A DNA stretch of 64,000 nt from assembly GCA_017527865.1 (NCBI GenBank), contig JAFXPN010000010.1, positions 1 through 64,000 on the forward strand, given 5' to 3'. Source of the stretch: Clostridiales bacterium. GTDB taxonomy: Bacteria; Bacillota; Clostridia; Saccharofermentanales; Saccharofermentanaceae. Below, piece by piece: positions 52,469-61,283 of this stretch. Below the pieces are notes generated by a model, which ran no database searches, was not told the DNA's origin, and worked only from the letters and a program-made list of their open reading frames with translations. Numbering within the stretch: position 1 is the first letter of the stretch; every line of letters starts with the position of its first letter. The position numbers and the translations under genes are program-made.

Positions 52469-53800
52469 ATCCTCGAAGTTCTCGAGTCCCTTAAGTCTCT
52501 TTACGTTGGTGTCACCGTGCTTGACGAAGATCATGGTGATAAATGAGAGCAACGAGAAAACGGCGGCATAAACGAACAGTATCTTGTATGACACATTCTT
52601 AAGAAGAAATCCCGCGAATATCGGAGTTACGACCTGTCCTGCCATGGACGCCGTATAGTAGAGACCTGTGTATTTGCCGGCATCCGCATCCTTGCACATC
52701 TCAACGCACATGGGAAGTGAGTTGACGCTTATGGAAGCCCAAGCGACTCCCACCAAAGCAAATGTGACATACATGGCTGTGGTGACCGAGGATTCGGTTG
52801 TAGTAAGGTAAAAGGAAACCGCGAATGATGCGGTGAGCAGAAGCGTTCCGAAGTAGATCATCTTTTTCCGCCCGAACCTGGATGCCGCGAAGCCTATCGG
52901 GATGTATGAGATTATAGCGCCGACATTGGCGATCAGGAAACACGTCGATGCGCCTCCCAGACCTTCTCCCATAAGGACGCTGATATAAGTCGTAAACCAT
53001 GTGGTGACGGCATTGTAGCCAATATACCAGAGAGCTATGGAGATAAGCAGAAATATCATGGATCTTAATACGGGAGCAGGAAGCTTCGCATCGCCGGTCT
53101 TTTTGTCTTCCTCCGTAAGATCCCATTCCGGATGTTCTTTCTCTATGCGGTCATTCTCCGCGGATAATTCAGGCTCATTGACCGCAAAGTACATGATGCC
53201 GATGCATACGGCCATGAAGACCGACATGAATACGAACAGCAGCCGGTAATCGACATGCTCGAGACCTTCAGTCTTCGACTTAGGAAACATTACCGCGGTA
53301 AACGCGAGATAGATGATCCCGCCTGCGGCGCCCATGAGATTGATGACGGCATTCGCCGTGGACCGGAGCGGCTTCGGCGTTACATCGGGCATGAGGGCGA
53401 CGGCCGGCGATCTGTAGGATGCCATGGCAAGAAGCAGACCGCCGAGTACCACGATAAATGATGCAAGGCTGTAGAACGATGAATCCTTTCCCGCGTAAAA
53501 TCCGTTGTCGATGACGGGAAGAAGGTTGAGGAGCAAAACAGTGACCGCGGTTCCGATAAGTATGTACGGCATTCTCCTGCCGATCTTTGTAGAGGTCTTG
53601 TCAGACAGTTTTCCGAACAGAGGGAGGAGGAACAATGCGAGTACGTTATCCGCTGCCATGATGACACCGGTTATGTCTTCATCGAGATGGAAAGTATTGG
53701 TAAGCAGCAGTGGAACGACATTGTCGTAAAGCTGCCAGAATGCGATGATGGACATAAACGCAAGTCCGACGAGAAAAGTATTCTTATGGTTGAGCTTCAT
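52463..53800 (-). CDS. MFS transporter (SLC45-like sugar/cation symporter type)
   Basis: This 445-residue protein has 12 predicted TM helices. LFGKLSDKTSTKIGRRMPYILIG matches the conserved loop 2-3 motif of MFS carriers, with the KIGRRMPY form seen in SLC45/GPH-type sugar carriers, and the second half has FAASRFGRKKMIYFG. The central loop is long and charged. It probably imports a sugar with H+ or Na+. An AGGAGGATT site precedes the start. It is followed at 3 bp by the upstream end of the glycosyltransferase gene. Confidence 0.83.
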   Translation of the reverse strand: MKLNHKNTFLVGLAFMSIIAFWQLYDNVVPLLLTNTFHLDEDITGVIMAADNVLALFLLPLFGKLSDKTSTKIGRRMPYILIGTAVTVLLLNLLPVIDNGFYAGKDSSFYSLASFIVVLGGLLLAMASYRSPAVALMPDVTPKPLRSTANAVINLMGAAGGIIYLAFTAVMFPKSKTEGLEHVDYRLLFVFMSVFMAVCIGIMYFAVNEPELSAENDRIEKEHPEWDLTEEDKKTGDAKLPAPVLRSMIFLLISIALWYIGYNAVTTWFTTYISVLMGEGLGGASTCFLIANVGAIISYIPIGFAASRFGRKKMIYFGTLLLTASFAVSFYLTTTESSVTTAMYVTFALVGVAWASISVNSLPMCVEMCKDADAGKYTGLYYTASMAGQVVTPIFAGFLLKNVSYKILFVYAAVFSLLSFITMIFVKHGDTNVKRLKGLENFEDL

Positions 53801-53803
53801 GTC

Positions 53804-55228
53804 TTAATCCTCCTGTGCCGTATTCGGAGTATACCAGACCCATTCTCCCATGGATGAGACAGGTGTGCAGTGAGATGTGATGTATTCATATATGCCGCCC
53901 GGGTTCTGGCGGTTTTCCGTTATGTAATCATCCGGCATGAGGATGACGGTGTCACTTGAAGAACAGGCGCGTTCAACATATATTACCGGATCCTGTCTTC
54001 CGAAATTGCCGTTGTTAAAAACATCGAACGGGGGATTAAAGGTTCCGTCCAGGATTGAGAATATCACGGCTGAAGTAGATAATACCGTAACCTTTTTTCC
54101 TTCGCTCTCATATTCCTTGTTTCGGGTGTAAAGCGGCATATAGTAATCTGTCTGATCCGAAGAAGGGATAAGGACAAGCTCCGGGCTGTTGTCCGAGAAT
54201 CCGGGATTGATAAAGACATCTGACTCCAGGATGAGTATTATCGCGAGGATCATGGGAGCGATGACAAAAGTCAGGTTGAAACTTATAAGACCCGATGCAT
54301 ATCTTTTTATCATCTTTGCGGCCGGGATCAAGAAGAACACCGCCGCGATGACCAGATGAAAGGCATCTGCTATGGGGATTGAATTCGACAGGACGGCGAT
54401 TCCCGTAAGCAGGTGGAAAACGGCATCGCGGTCTTTCAGTCTTACTGCAAAGAAGATATCGCAGATGAGGCCTGCTGTTATCATGACGATCAATATCAGA
54501 GTGCCGTCGGGATAAAAGGCTTTGTTTCCTGCGAATCCGAACAGCCCGAAGAAACAGTATTCAAGAAAAGGCGTGAATGAGGATGTGGCAAGAAGGTATA
54601 TGAGGAACAGAAGGCAAGGTATGGATACGCCTGCGATATAACGGAGTATGCCTGTGTGCTTTCTGATCTTCCGGTATATGATTATACCCGTAACTGCAAT
54701 GAGAAGGAGCCCGCCTGAAGTCTGTTTTGTAAGCACTGCGGCGGCTGCGCATAAACCGAGGAGAAAATGGGTCCGGTTCGAATCTTCCTTCTTAAGAAGA
54801 CGGAAGCATAACAATGCGAAAAGCATCATCAGCATGTTATAAGAACTCATTTCTACAAATCTTACTCCGAACAGAGTTATGCAGAGTGCGATGCCGGAGG
54901 AGGATTCCTTCTCCATAGTGTCGTAGATAAGCACCATGGTAAGGGCAAGCATAACAAAGGTCATAACACGGAAGGCAAACAGAGTTCTCGAGATAATAAG
55001 CGGTATAGCGAATAGATAATAGAATAAGGGCATCGACACGAATGGGAAATCTTTATAAGGAACATACCCCATGGTTATCGCCCTGCAGAAATCATATTCC
55101 CATAACTCATCGAGGACGCCGAATCTGAAAGTGAATACTTTGATGCAAACGGCGAAGACGATCAGTGTGATCGATATTAACCTGCCGCGTGTTTGCTTAT
55201 GAGTGTTCAATGTATCTGCCGTGATCAT
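53804..55228 (-). CDS. Membrane glycosyltransferase-like protein (GT-C/GT39 type)
   Basis: This 474-residue protein has about 11 TM helices. After TM1 the sequence FRFGVLDELWEYDFCRAITMGYVPYKDFPFVSMPLFYYL holds the acidic loop with DE and D residues typical of GT-C polyprenyl-phosphosugar transferases, and a roughly 80-residue outer domain lies at the C-terminus. It should transfer a sugar to a lipid or protein outside the membrane. ATG at 55228, without an obvious ribosome site. It is downstream of the TMEM164-like gene by 14 bp and probably co-transcribed. Confidence 0.65.
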   Translation of the reverse strand: MITADTLNTHKQTRGRLISITLIVFAVCIKVFTFRFGVLDELWEYDFCRAITMGYVPYKDFPFVSMPLFYYLFAIPLIISRTLFAFRVMTFVMLALTMVLIYDTMEKESSSGIALCITLFGVRFVEMSSYNMLMMLFALLCFRLLKKEDSNRTHFLLGLCAAAAVLTKQTSGGLLLIAVTGIIIYRKIRKHTGILRYIAGVSIPCLLFLIYLLATSSFTPFLEYCFFGLFGFAGNKAFYPDGTLILIVMITAGLICDIFFAVRLKDRDAVFHLLTGIAVLSNSIPIADAFHLVIAAVFFLIPAAKMIKRYASGLISFNLTFVIAPMILAIILILESDVFINPGFSDNSPELVLIPSSDQTDYYMPLYTRNKEYESEGKKVTVLSTSAVIFSILDGTFNPPFDVFNNGNFGRQDPVIYVERACSSSDTVILMPDDYITENRQNPGGIYEYITSHCTPVSSMGEWVWYTPNTAQED

Positions 55229-55242
55229 CGACTTCAATGATA

Positions 55243-55968
55243 TCACACCGCAGCGGGGGCTTTGAGTTTTGTAATAAGCTTGCCTGTTAGGAAGAAGGCG
55301 GTGTAGATAACGATGAGCACAACGGCGAGAATGCCGCATGCTCCGAGAAGATATCCCGGATTGCCCATGAACGATTCAAGCCATGAAAGAGGCGTGTCTG
55401 AAGGCGCTCTGAGCAGGAACATGTAGTTGCACCGAGTGATCCTGTCGAAGATGTATATCGGTACCGCGGCGCCGATGAGGAAGACGTATGAATAATAGAA
55501 ATGACGGAACGAAGGCTTGAAGTATCCTCTTGCATACATCATTAGAGGGAGCGCACCGAGCAGCATGTGCGTGAAGAAACACATGAGCGGCAGCCAGGAA
55601 AAAAGCGGCCTGTAATTCCATTCCGGAGTCACGAGCGCGAATACCGATCCGGGAGCTATGAGCGTCATCGATACTTCGGCGAAGAATTCCCTGACCCTGC
55701 CTTTGCCGAATGAAGCCAGAAGATTTACGAATATCCCGAGGTTGCAAAGGTGAAGGGGAAGATATCCCATGAAATCCCCTCCTTCATAAGTAAGCTGTAT
55801 GTCCTGGAGCGCCTCGCATACCAGAAGCTCTATCGAGCATATCTTTATCAGGATGTCTGAAGCCTTTGCCGGAAGCTTTACCGCAAGCCAAACGAGGGCA
55901 GCGGCGAAGAAGGGGTATATGAACAGAATGGCAACATGTCCTTTGCAGAAGAGCTCAAACCCGTCCAT
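55243..55968 (-). CDS. TMEM164/YwaF-family membrane protein
   Basis: This 241-residue integral membrane protein has about seven TM helices. FMGYLPLHLCNLGIFVNLLA is the signature of the YwaF/TMEM164 family; its eukaryotic members act as acyltransferases on ether phospholipids. The bacterial function is not settled. It overlaps its neighbour at 55955 by 14 bp, and the glycosyltransferase gene follows, so the three may modify membrane lipids together. Confidence 0.75.
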   Translation of the reverse strand: MDGFELFCKGHVAILFIYPFFAAALVWLAVKLPAKASDILIKICSIELLVCEALQDIQLTYEGGDFMGYLPLHLCNLGIFVNLLASFGKGRVREFFAEVSMTLIAPGSVFALVTPEWNYRPLFSWLPLMCFFTHMLLGALPLMMYARGYFKPSFRHFYYSYVFLIGAAVPIYIFDRITRCNYMFLLRAPSDTPLSWLESFMGNPGYLLGACGILAVVLIVIYTAFFLTGKLITKLKAPAAV

Positions 55969-56596
55969 TGTTTATCTTCCTGAATATGCATGCGACGGCA
56001 AATGCCGACCCGGTGATCACTGCGAAGATCAATATCCCGACAGGCCATCCCCAGCTTAAGAACGCGTAGAAATCGTTGGTGTCGGGCCACGGTCCTCCTA
56101 TTCCGTTTATGAGGATGTTAAGGAGATATCCGCATCCGTAAAGTAAAGTGGGGACGGCAGCGAATACAGCATACCGCAAAGGCATATATGACTTCTTTGA
56201 CAGACAGAATCCCGCGATCGCGGCAACGGGTTCGAGAAGGTGGAAGAACAGATTGCCTCCCGTGTAGAACTGCGCAAATCCCCATACGGGTCCGAAGAAG
56301 AACGCAACGACGGCGAAGGTTACGGTGACTCCGCACACCCCCGCAAGTTTCAGAAAAGATATGCGGGAAGTATCCCTGCCTGATAATAAGAACGCGAGCC
56401 GGATAAGAGCTGTGATCCCGCAGAAGACGTTCGACAGGACTGTGTAGAATTTGAAGTTCGCGATCCCTGCCGCCTGAAGGCTTCCGGGTTCCGGCTTTGC
56501 CGTCAGCATAAGGATCAGTCCGATTATGGTGAAAATTACGACTGCCAGGTTGAAGCTGACGTCGCATATTGTTGTTTTATCTGCGGTTTTACTCAT
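55955..56596 (-). CDS. Pr6Pr-type membrane protein
   Basis: The 213-residue protein has six TM helices and a short cytoplasmic N-terminus. FKFYTVLSNVFCGITALIRL and the GGNLFFHLLEPVAAIAGF stretch fit the Pr6Pr (FAR-17a/AIG1-like) family, whose members in animals hydrolyse fatty acid esters of hydroxy fatty acids. The ATG at 56596 has no ribosome site; TATAAT ends 6 nt before it, so the message is probably leaderless. A divergent promoter for 56658 shares the same spot. Confidence 0.65.
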   Translation of the reverse strand: MSKTADKTTICDVSFNLAVVIFTIIGLILMLTAKPEPGSLQAAGIANFKFYTVLSNVFCGITALIRLAFLLSGRDTSRISFLKLAGVCGVTVTFAVVAFFFGPVWGFAQFYTGGNLFFHLLEPVAAIAGFCLSKKSYMPLRYAVFAAVPTLLYGCGYLLNILINGIGGPWPDTNDFYAFLSWGWPVGILIFAVITGSAFAVACIFRKINNGRV

Positions 56597-56602
56597 AAAA
56601 TC

Positions 56603-56622
56603 ATTATAACATGTTGTATAAT
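56603..56622. promoter_or_regulatory. Face-to-face -10 boxes of the divergent genes
   Basis: TATAAT on the minus strand (56603-56608) serves the Pr6Pr gene and TATAAT on the plus strand (56617-56622) the metallophosphoesterase gene. They flank the palindrome AACATGTT. Simultaneous polymerase binding is unlikely. Confidence 0.5.
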
Positions 56623-56657
56623 CCATATTTAGGTATAAAAGAAACGGAGTGCGTGTA

Positions 56658-57851
56658 ATGACAGTCCAATTGCAGGGAATCTTATTTCTGGCCGGGTATG
56701 TTGTCATGCAGGGCTGCATAGCATTGTTAACCGAATATGTAATCAATCACTACAAGCTCATTGAGAAGCTCGGACGCAGGACAAGGATATTGAGGCTTGT
56801 CATATATATTATGCTGGCGCTGATACCGGTGTTCGGCGCATATCTTCCCCCGTCATCTTTCAAATATCATTGCATGATGATCGGAAATCTGTGGTTCGCT
56901 TTCTTCATGTTCTATTCGTTCTTTGTTATCTTATTCTCGCTTATCGCGCTTATAAGATCGAAGTCTAACGGGAAGAATACGTCGAGGCTTATCGGATGGT
57001 CGCTTACCATTGCATTTATACCGGCTCTTATAATTTCCGTGTACGGGCTCGTCCATGCGCAGAATACCAAACTTACGACTGTTGATGTGGATGTTGATAC
57101 AAACGGAGCTTATACGGGAGAACTCAAGGTCGTGCTGCTCGGTGATCTTCATCTGTCGGTTAATTCGAATCTTGCCATGACACAGAGAATGGTAGATCTT
57201 GTAAATGCCCAGGATCCCGACGTGGTAGTGATCGCAGGCGATATCTTCACCAGCAATTATCAAGGCTTAAGGCAAGCCGAACGCTATGCGGAAGTGCTCT
57301 CTCAGATGCATGCGAGAGACGGTGTCTACGCGGTCTACGGCAACCATGACGTTGATGAGGATCTGTTCCTGGGATTCGCGATATCTCCTTTATCTGAGGC
57401 GTTCAGAAGCCGGGAGATGGAAGAGTTCTTTGAAGATGCAGGCTTTATCACACTCGAGGATGAGGCCGTGACCATTGCGGACGGAAATATCTGTCTTGTC
57501 GGCCGTATTGACGGGGAGAAGGCGGGCGACGGGACGCGGGACAGAATGAGCGCCGAAGAGCTTCTGTCTGATGTTGATACGACACTTCCTGTGATCGTCC
57601 TCCAACACGAACCCATCGAATACGAATCCCTTGCCGCAAACGGCGCGGATGTAGTCCTGTCCGGTCACACTCATGCCGGGCAGATATTCCCCGGAAATCT
57701 GATCGTTCCTTACTTTAACGAGAATGCATACGGCCTTAAATTTATGCACGGTATCGCAACTGTCGTGACATCGGGTGTAGGTTATTACGGTCCTCCCATA
57801 AGGGTCGGTACCGACAGCGAAGTAATGGTCGTTAATATATCTTTCAGCTGA
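56658..57851 (+). CDS. Membrane-anchored metallophosphoesterase
   Basis: The 397-residue protein has an N-terminal membrane region of four TM helices (up to about 132) and a calcineurin-like domain (about 150-395): GDLHLS, AGDIFTSN, GNHDVD, QHEP and GHTHAGQIFP in the usual order. It is the YkuE/YaeI-like type that in other bacteria cleaves UDP-diacylglucosamine or similar lipids. The ATG at 56658 has CGGAG 8 nt upstream. The next gene starts 13 bp after. Confidence 0.87.
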   Translation: MTVQLQGILFLAGYVVMQGCIALLTEYVINHYKLIEKLGRRTRILRLVIYIMLALIPVFGAYLPPSSFKYHCMMIGNLWFAFFMFYSFFVILFSLIALIRSKSNGKNTSRLIGWSLTIAFIPALIISVYGLVHAQNTKLTTVDVDVDTNGAYTGELKVVLLGDLHLSVNSNLAMTQRMVDLVNAQDPDVVVIAGDIFTSNYQGLRQAERYAEVLSQMHARDGVYAVYGNHDVDEDLFLGFAISPLSEAFRSREMEEFFEDAGFITLEDEAVTIADGNICLVGRIDGEKAGDGTRDRMSAEELLSDVDTTLPVIVLQHEPIEYESLAANGADVVLSGHTHAGQIFPGNLIVPYFNENAYGLKFMHGIATVVTSGVGYYGPPIRVGTDSEVMVVNISFS

Positions 57852-57864
57852 CGGGGTGCTGAAC

Positions 57865-59415
57865 ATGAGCGAGAAGGAAAACAAAAAGGCTCTTCCCGGC
57901 AATGTGACGTGGAGTATAAAGCAGATCTGGACAGATGCTTTCAATACCGTCTATAAGAGGGGCTTCAAGGCTTACGTCATGCTGTTCCTTGTATTCTTCG
58001 TGTTCTCTTTCTTAGGTATCGTTCACCGGGCGGCATCGGGTGAGATCGACATTATCGATTCAAGATTCGGAGCGGGAAAGGTCAACGCGGAGGATATTGA
58101 GCTTCTGCAGGATTATTCACTGACTCTTCCTTTGATAAGGGATCTGCCTGATGATATAAAGAACACCTTAGTGCGTGATACAGTAGGAGAGATCGCGCTG
58201 TCGCGGAGCTGGTTTATCAATCTTCTTGCGGTCAATCATCATTATGTCGAGCGCAATCTGGGTGAGGTATTGGCTTTTACCGCGATCATCGTTGCCCTGG
58301 GTTATTGTCTTGCCTCGTTTGTGAGCCGTGGCCTGGCCATCGGACAATACCGTTACCTTATGGAGTGCAGGTTCTCCGACGATGTAAAGATAAAGAGGAT
58401 ATTTGCACCGTTCGGCAAGGGACGGATGAGACATATCCTGTTCACGATGATCATATACGGTGCAGTCATGCTGTTGTGGCAGATTACTATCATCGGAGGC
58501 GTCATAAAGGGTTATGAATATGCCTTTGTTCCGTATCTGATCGCCGAGAATCCCGACATCAAGTGGCGTGAGGCAAAGCGCCTCTCATCTGCCATGACCA
58601 AAGGCTATAAGTTCAGGATGTTCCTTGTTGATCTTTCACAGCTGCCATTGATCATTCTCGGAATTATCCCTTTTATCGAACTTCCCCTGATAACGCCTGT
58701 TACAGCCATGCTTCCGGTAAACATATATCTTACGCTCCGCGGACGTGATGACATCGACCGCTCTCTTTTTATCGAAAAGGGATTTGACGGCGCCGGCGAT
58801 TTTGTTATGCCTGACCTTCAGATAAAAGGCTCATCGTTCGATAAGGCAGATAAGTATAAAGTGACTGACTTCATCATTATGTTCTATACATTCTGTCTTG
58901 TAGGATGGATATGGGAGGTCAGTTATCACCTGGTCAAGGATCATCTGTTCTTTAACAGGGGATTCCTTTACGGACCGTGGCTTCCGATATACGGATTCGG
59001 GGGAGTGTTCATCATCTTCTTCCTTAACCGTTTCAAGGACAATAAGCCGAAGCTCTTTGTCTCCGCCATGATACTTTGCGGTATTCTCGAATATCTGACA
59101 AGTTTCATTCTCGAGTTCTTCTATAACGCTTCTTACTGGGATTATAAGACCATGTTTATCAATCTTAACGGCCGCGTCTGTATCGCCGGTCTTCTCGCAT
59201 TTGCTCTCGGAGGCTTCCTCGGGGTCTATCTGTTGGGACCGATGATAAGAAGATGCCTTGATCATATCGGGCCAAAGAAGACAAAGGTCCTGTGTATAGC
59301 CCTTACGGCATTGTTTGTTGCGGACATCATCTGTGTTCTGGTGTTCGGACCGAACGGCGGAGAAGGTGTCGGTCAGAAGCTCGAGGCGGCTGTAAGACTC
59401 TCCAGGTTTCTCTAA
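57865..59415 (+). CDS. DUF975 and CmpB-like (ABC type IV) membrane fusion
   Basis: The 516-residue protein has two membrane domains. The N-terminal part (about 1-295) resembles DUF975 proteins (an opening SIKQIWTDAFNTVYKRGFKAYVMLFL-like segment, then SFVSRGLAIGQYRYLMECRF and an RDDIDRSL region). The C-terminal part (about 330-495) fits the CmpB/putative ABC type IV family, with FCLVGWIWEVSYHLVK, FNRGFLYGPWLPIYGFGG and the EYLTSFILE motif. These families are usually separate proteins. It lies 13 bp downstream of the phosphoesterase gene. Function unknown; lipid or envelope handling is plausible. Confidence 0.7.
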   Translation: MSEKENKKALPGNVTWSIKQIWTDAFNTVYKRGFKAYVMLFLVFFVFSFLGIVHRAASGEIDIIDSRFGAGKVNAEDIELLQDYSLTLPLIRDLPDDIKNTLVRDTVGEIALSRSWFINLLAVNHHYVERNLGEVLAFTAIIVALGYCLASFVSRGLAIGQYRYLMECRFSDDVKIKRIFAPFGKGRMRHILFTMIIYGAVMLLWQITIIGGVIKGYEYAFVPYLIAENPDIKWREAKRLSSAMTKGYKFRMFLVDLSQLPLIILGIIPFIELPLITPVTAMLPVNIYLTLRGRDDIDRSLFIEKGFDGAGDFVMPDLQIKGSSFDKADKYKVTDFIIMFYTFCLVGWIWEVSYHLVKDHLFFNRGFLYGPWLPIYGFGGVFIIFFLNRFKDNKPKLFVSAMILCGILEYLTSFILEFFYNASYWDYKTMFINLNGRVCIAGLLAFALGGFLGVYLLGPMIRRCLDHIGPKKTKVLCIALTALFVADIICVLVFGPNGGEGVGQKLEAAVRLSRFL

Positions 59416-59475
59416 AAGAATATTTAAGTTATAATTTAAAGATAAGAAAAAGAATCCATTCAAGGAGACCGTTCT

Positions 59476-60552
59476 ATGAAATCTCTTGTGAAGAAGATGG
59501 CGGCAATAGTAATGGGAATTACGGTCCTGGCCTTTGCGAGCCCTATGGTCATGGCTGACGGGAAGCCTGCGGCAACCATCACTACTAAGCCTAAGCCTAT
59601 CGAAGGAATATATGATGACGGACAGTTTCACGATCTTGTTCACCCGGGAGTCGCTTCAGGCGGATATATGGTCTATTCGCTGGACGGAGTCACTTATTTT
59701 ACCACGCTGCCGGGAGCGACTGCTGCCGGAGAGTATACAGTCTATTACAAGGCGATAGGTGACAATGACCATTCGGATTCCATCGTCGAGACCGTCGTTG
59801 CGAGGATAACCCGTCCCGAGACCGGCGCATTTGTCGACTATCTGTATATGAAGATGATGAATATCCATGCAGATGAAGAGACTAAGACCCAATATACGCA
59901 GCTCATCTATTCGGGAGGAAACGGCGGCGACATAGCAAGGAGCCTCTTCTCCGGTTCGTTATTTACTTCGAGGAATCTCAGCGATTCGGATTTTATAGAG
60001 ATCGTTTACAGTACTTTGTTCGGAAGGATCCCCGATACGTCCGGCAAGGCTGCATGGTCCGATGCGCTTGCGCACGGCATGCCGAGAATGGATATGGTTG
60101 AAGAATTCATTCAGTCTTCCGAATTCTCGAATATCTGCCTTGCGTACGGTCTTACGAGCGGCGGAGGCGCTTCTGCGAATGTAACGGTCGTTTCATCCAC
60201 ATCCGTCAATGATTTTGTCGGCAGACTCTACCGCAAATGCCTGGGAAGACGTCCCGATATCACAGGCCGTCAATACTGGTCGAGCCAGCTTCAGAACCAC
60301 GCGATATCCGGAACAAACTGCGCATACGGCTTCTTCTTCAGTCCGGAATTCATAAATGCCAATCATTCCAATCAGGAGTTTGTAACCATACTCTATGAGG
60401 TTTTCCTTGACCGCGAGCCTGACGCCGCAGGTCTCAACAACTGGCTCACCGTTCTTAATTCCGGACGTTCGAGGCAGGATGTATTCTACGGATTTGCAAG
60501 TTCCGCGGAGTTTGGCAGGATCTGTACGGAATACGGGATCATTCAGGGCTGA
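59476..60552 (+). CDS. Secreted protein with two DUF4214 domains
   Basis: The 358-residue protein has a signal peptide (about 1-27, ending VMA-DG), a beta-sandwich-like domain (about 30-110, YDDGQFHDLVHPG, then AGEYTVYYKAIGD), and two DUF4214 domains (about 115-235 and 245-355). The first is less conserved, the second has FVGRLYRKCLGRRPDITGRQYW and FLDREPDAAGLNNWL. CAAGGAGA precedes the ATG. A HAD gene follows by 2 bp. Expected at the surface; no anchor seen. Confidence 0.83.
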   Translation: MKSLVKKMAAIVMGITVLAFASPMVMADGKPAATITTKPKPIEGIYDDGQFHDLVHPGVASGGYMVYSLDGVTYFTTLPGATAAGEYTVYYKAIGDNDHSDSIVETVVARITRPETGAFVDYLYMKMMNIHADEETKTQYTQLIYSGGNGGDIARSLFSGSLFTSRNLSDSDFIEIVYSTLFGRIPDTSGKAAWSDALAHGMPRMDMVEEFIQSSEFSNICLAYGLTSGGGASANVTVVSSTSVNDFVGRLYRKCLGRRPDITGRQYWSSQLQNHAISGTNCAYGFFFSPEFINANHSNQEFVTILYEVFLDREPDAAGLNNWLTVLNSGRSRQDVFYGFASSAEFGRICTEYGIIQG

Positions 60553-60554
60553 TA

Positions 60555-61283
60555 ATGATGTTTGAAGATAAGAAGAATTTCATGTTTGATCTTTACGGGA
60601 CTCTCGTCGATATAAAGACCGACGAGGGCCTTCCTTCTGTTTGGAACACCCTTGCGAATTATTACAGTCTTAAAGGCGCTTCCTATAACGATACCGATCT
60701 GAAGCTCTCTTACGGACGGATCTGCGCCGCGAAGACTTTGGAACTTGCGTCAAAAAGGGGTAGGGGAAGACACAGGCTGTCTGAAACCGATGTTGAGATC
60801 GATCTGCTCTCTGTCTTTAAGGAGCTTTATAACGCGAGGGGGATTGATCCGTCTTTGAAGGAACTTAACGATACTGCCCTTGTGATGAGGAGCGCATCTC
60901 TTTTGAAACTCAGGCTCTATGACGGCGCGGTGAAGGTACTTGAAGAACTGAAGAACAGCGGCAGGCGCATTTATCTGTTGTCGAATGCCCAGAGCTGTTT
61001 TACCGTTCCGGAGTTAAAGATGCTCGGTATCTGCGATTATTTTGACGGGATATTCATCTCTTCTCAGATCGGAGCAAAGAAACCGTCCCAGGTATTCTAC
61101 GATGAAGCTCTTAAGGGACTTAAGGCATCGGAATGCGTGATGATCGGCAACGATGAATTTGCCGATATAAGAGGAGCGATGGCTGCAGGAATGGAGGCAT
61201 GCTATATCCAGACCGAACAGTCACCGTCTTTCCCGGTCAATCTGCCGAGTATCAGGATCGATCACTTAAGAGATCTGCTCTGA
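60555..61283 (+). CDS. HAD superfamily protein with a DxY motif (haloacid-dehalogenase-like)
   Basis: The 242-residue protein has FDLYGTLVD as motif I, keeping the nucleophile Asp but having Tyr in place of the second Asp, as in 2-haloacid dehalogenase-like members. Other motifs: LLSNAQS (motif II), KKPSQVFYDEAL (motif III) and MIGNDEFADIRG (motif IV). It may be a phosphatase with altered chemistry or act on another substrate. Either of two adjacent ATG codons (60555, 60558) may be the start. Its end overlaps the convergent EamA gene by 18 bp. Confidence 0.8.
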   Translation: MMFEDKKNFMFDLYGTLVDIKTDEGLPSVWNTLANYYSLKGASYNDTDLKLSYGRICAAKTLELASKRGRGRHRLSETDVEIDLLSVFKELYNARGIDPSLKELNDTALVMRSASLLKLRLYDGAVKVLEELKNSGRRIYLLSNAQSCFTVPELKMLGICDYFDGIFISSQIGAKKPSQVFYDEALKGLKASECVMIGNDEFADIRGAMAAGMEACYIQTEQSPSFPVNLPSIRIDHLRDLL

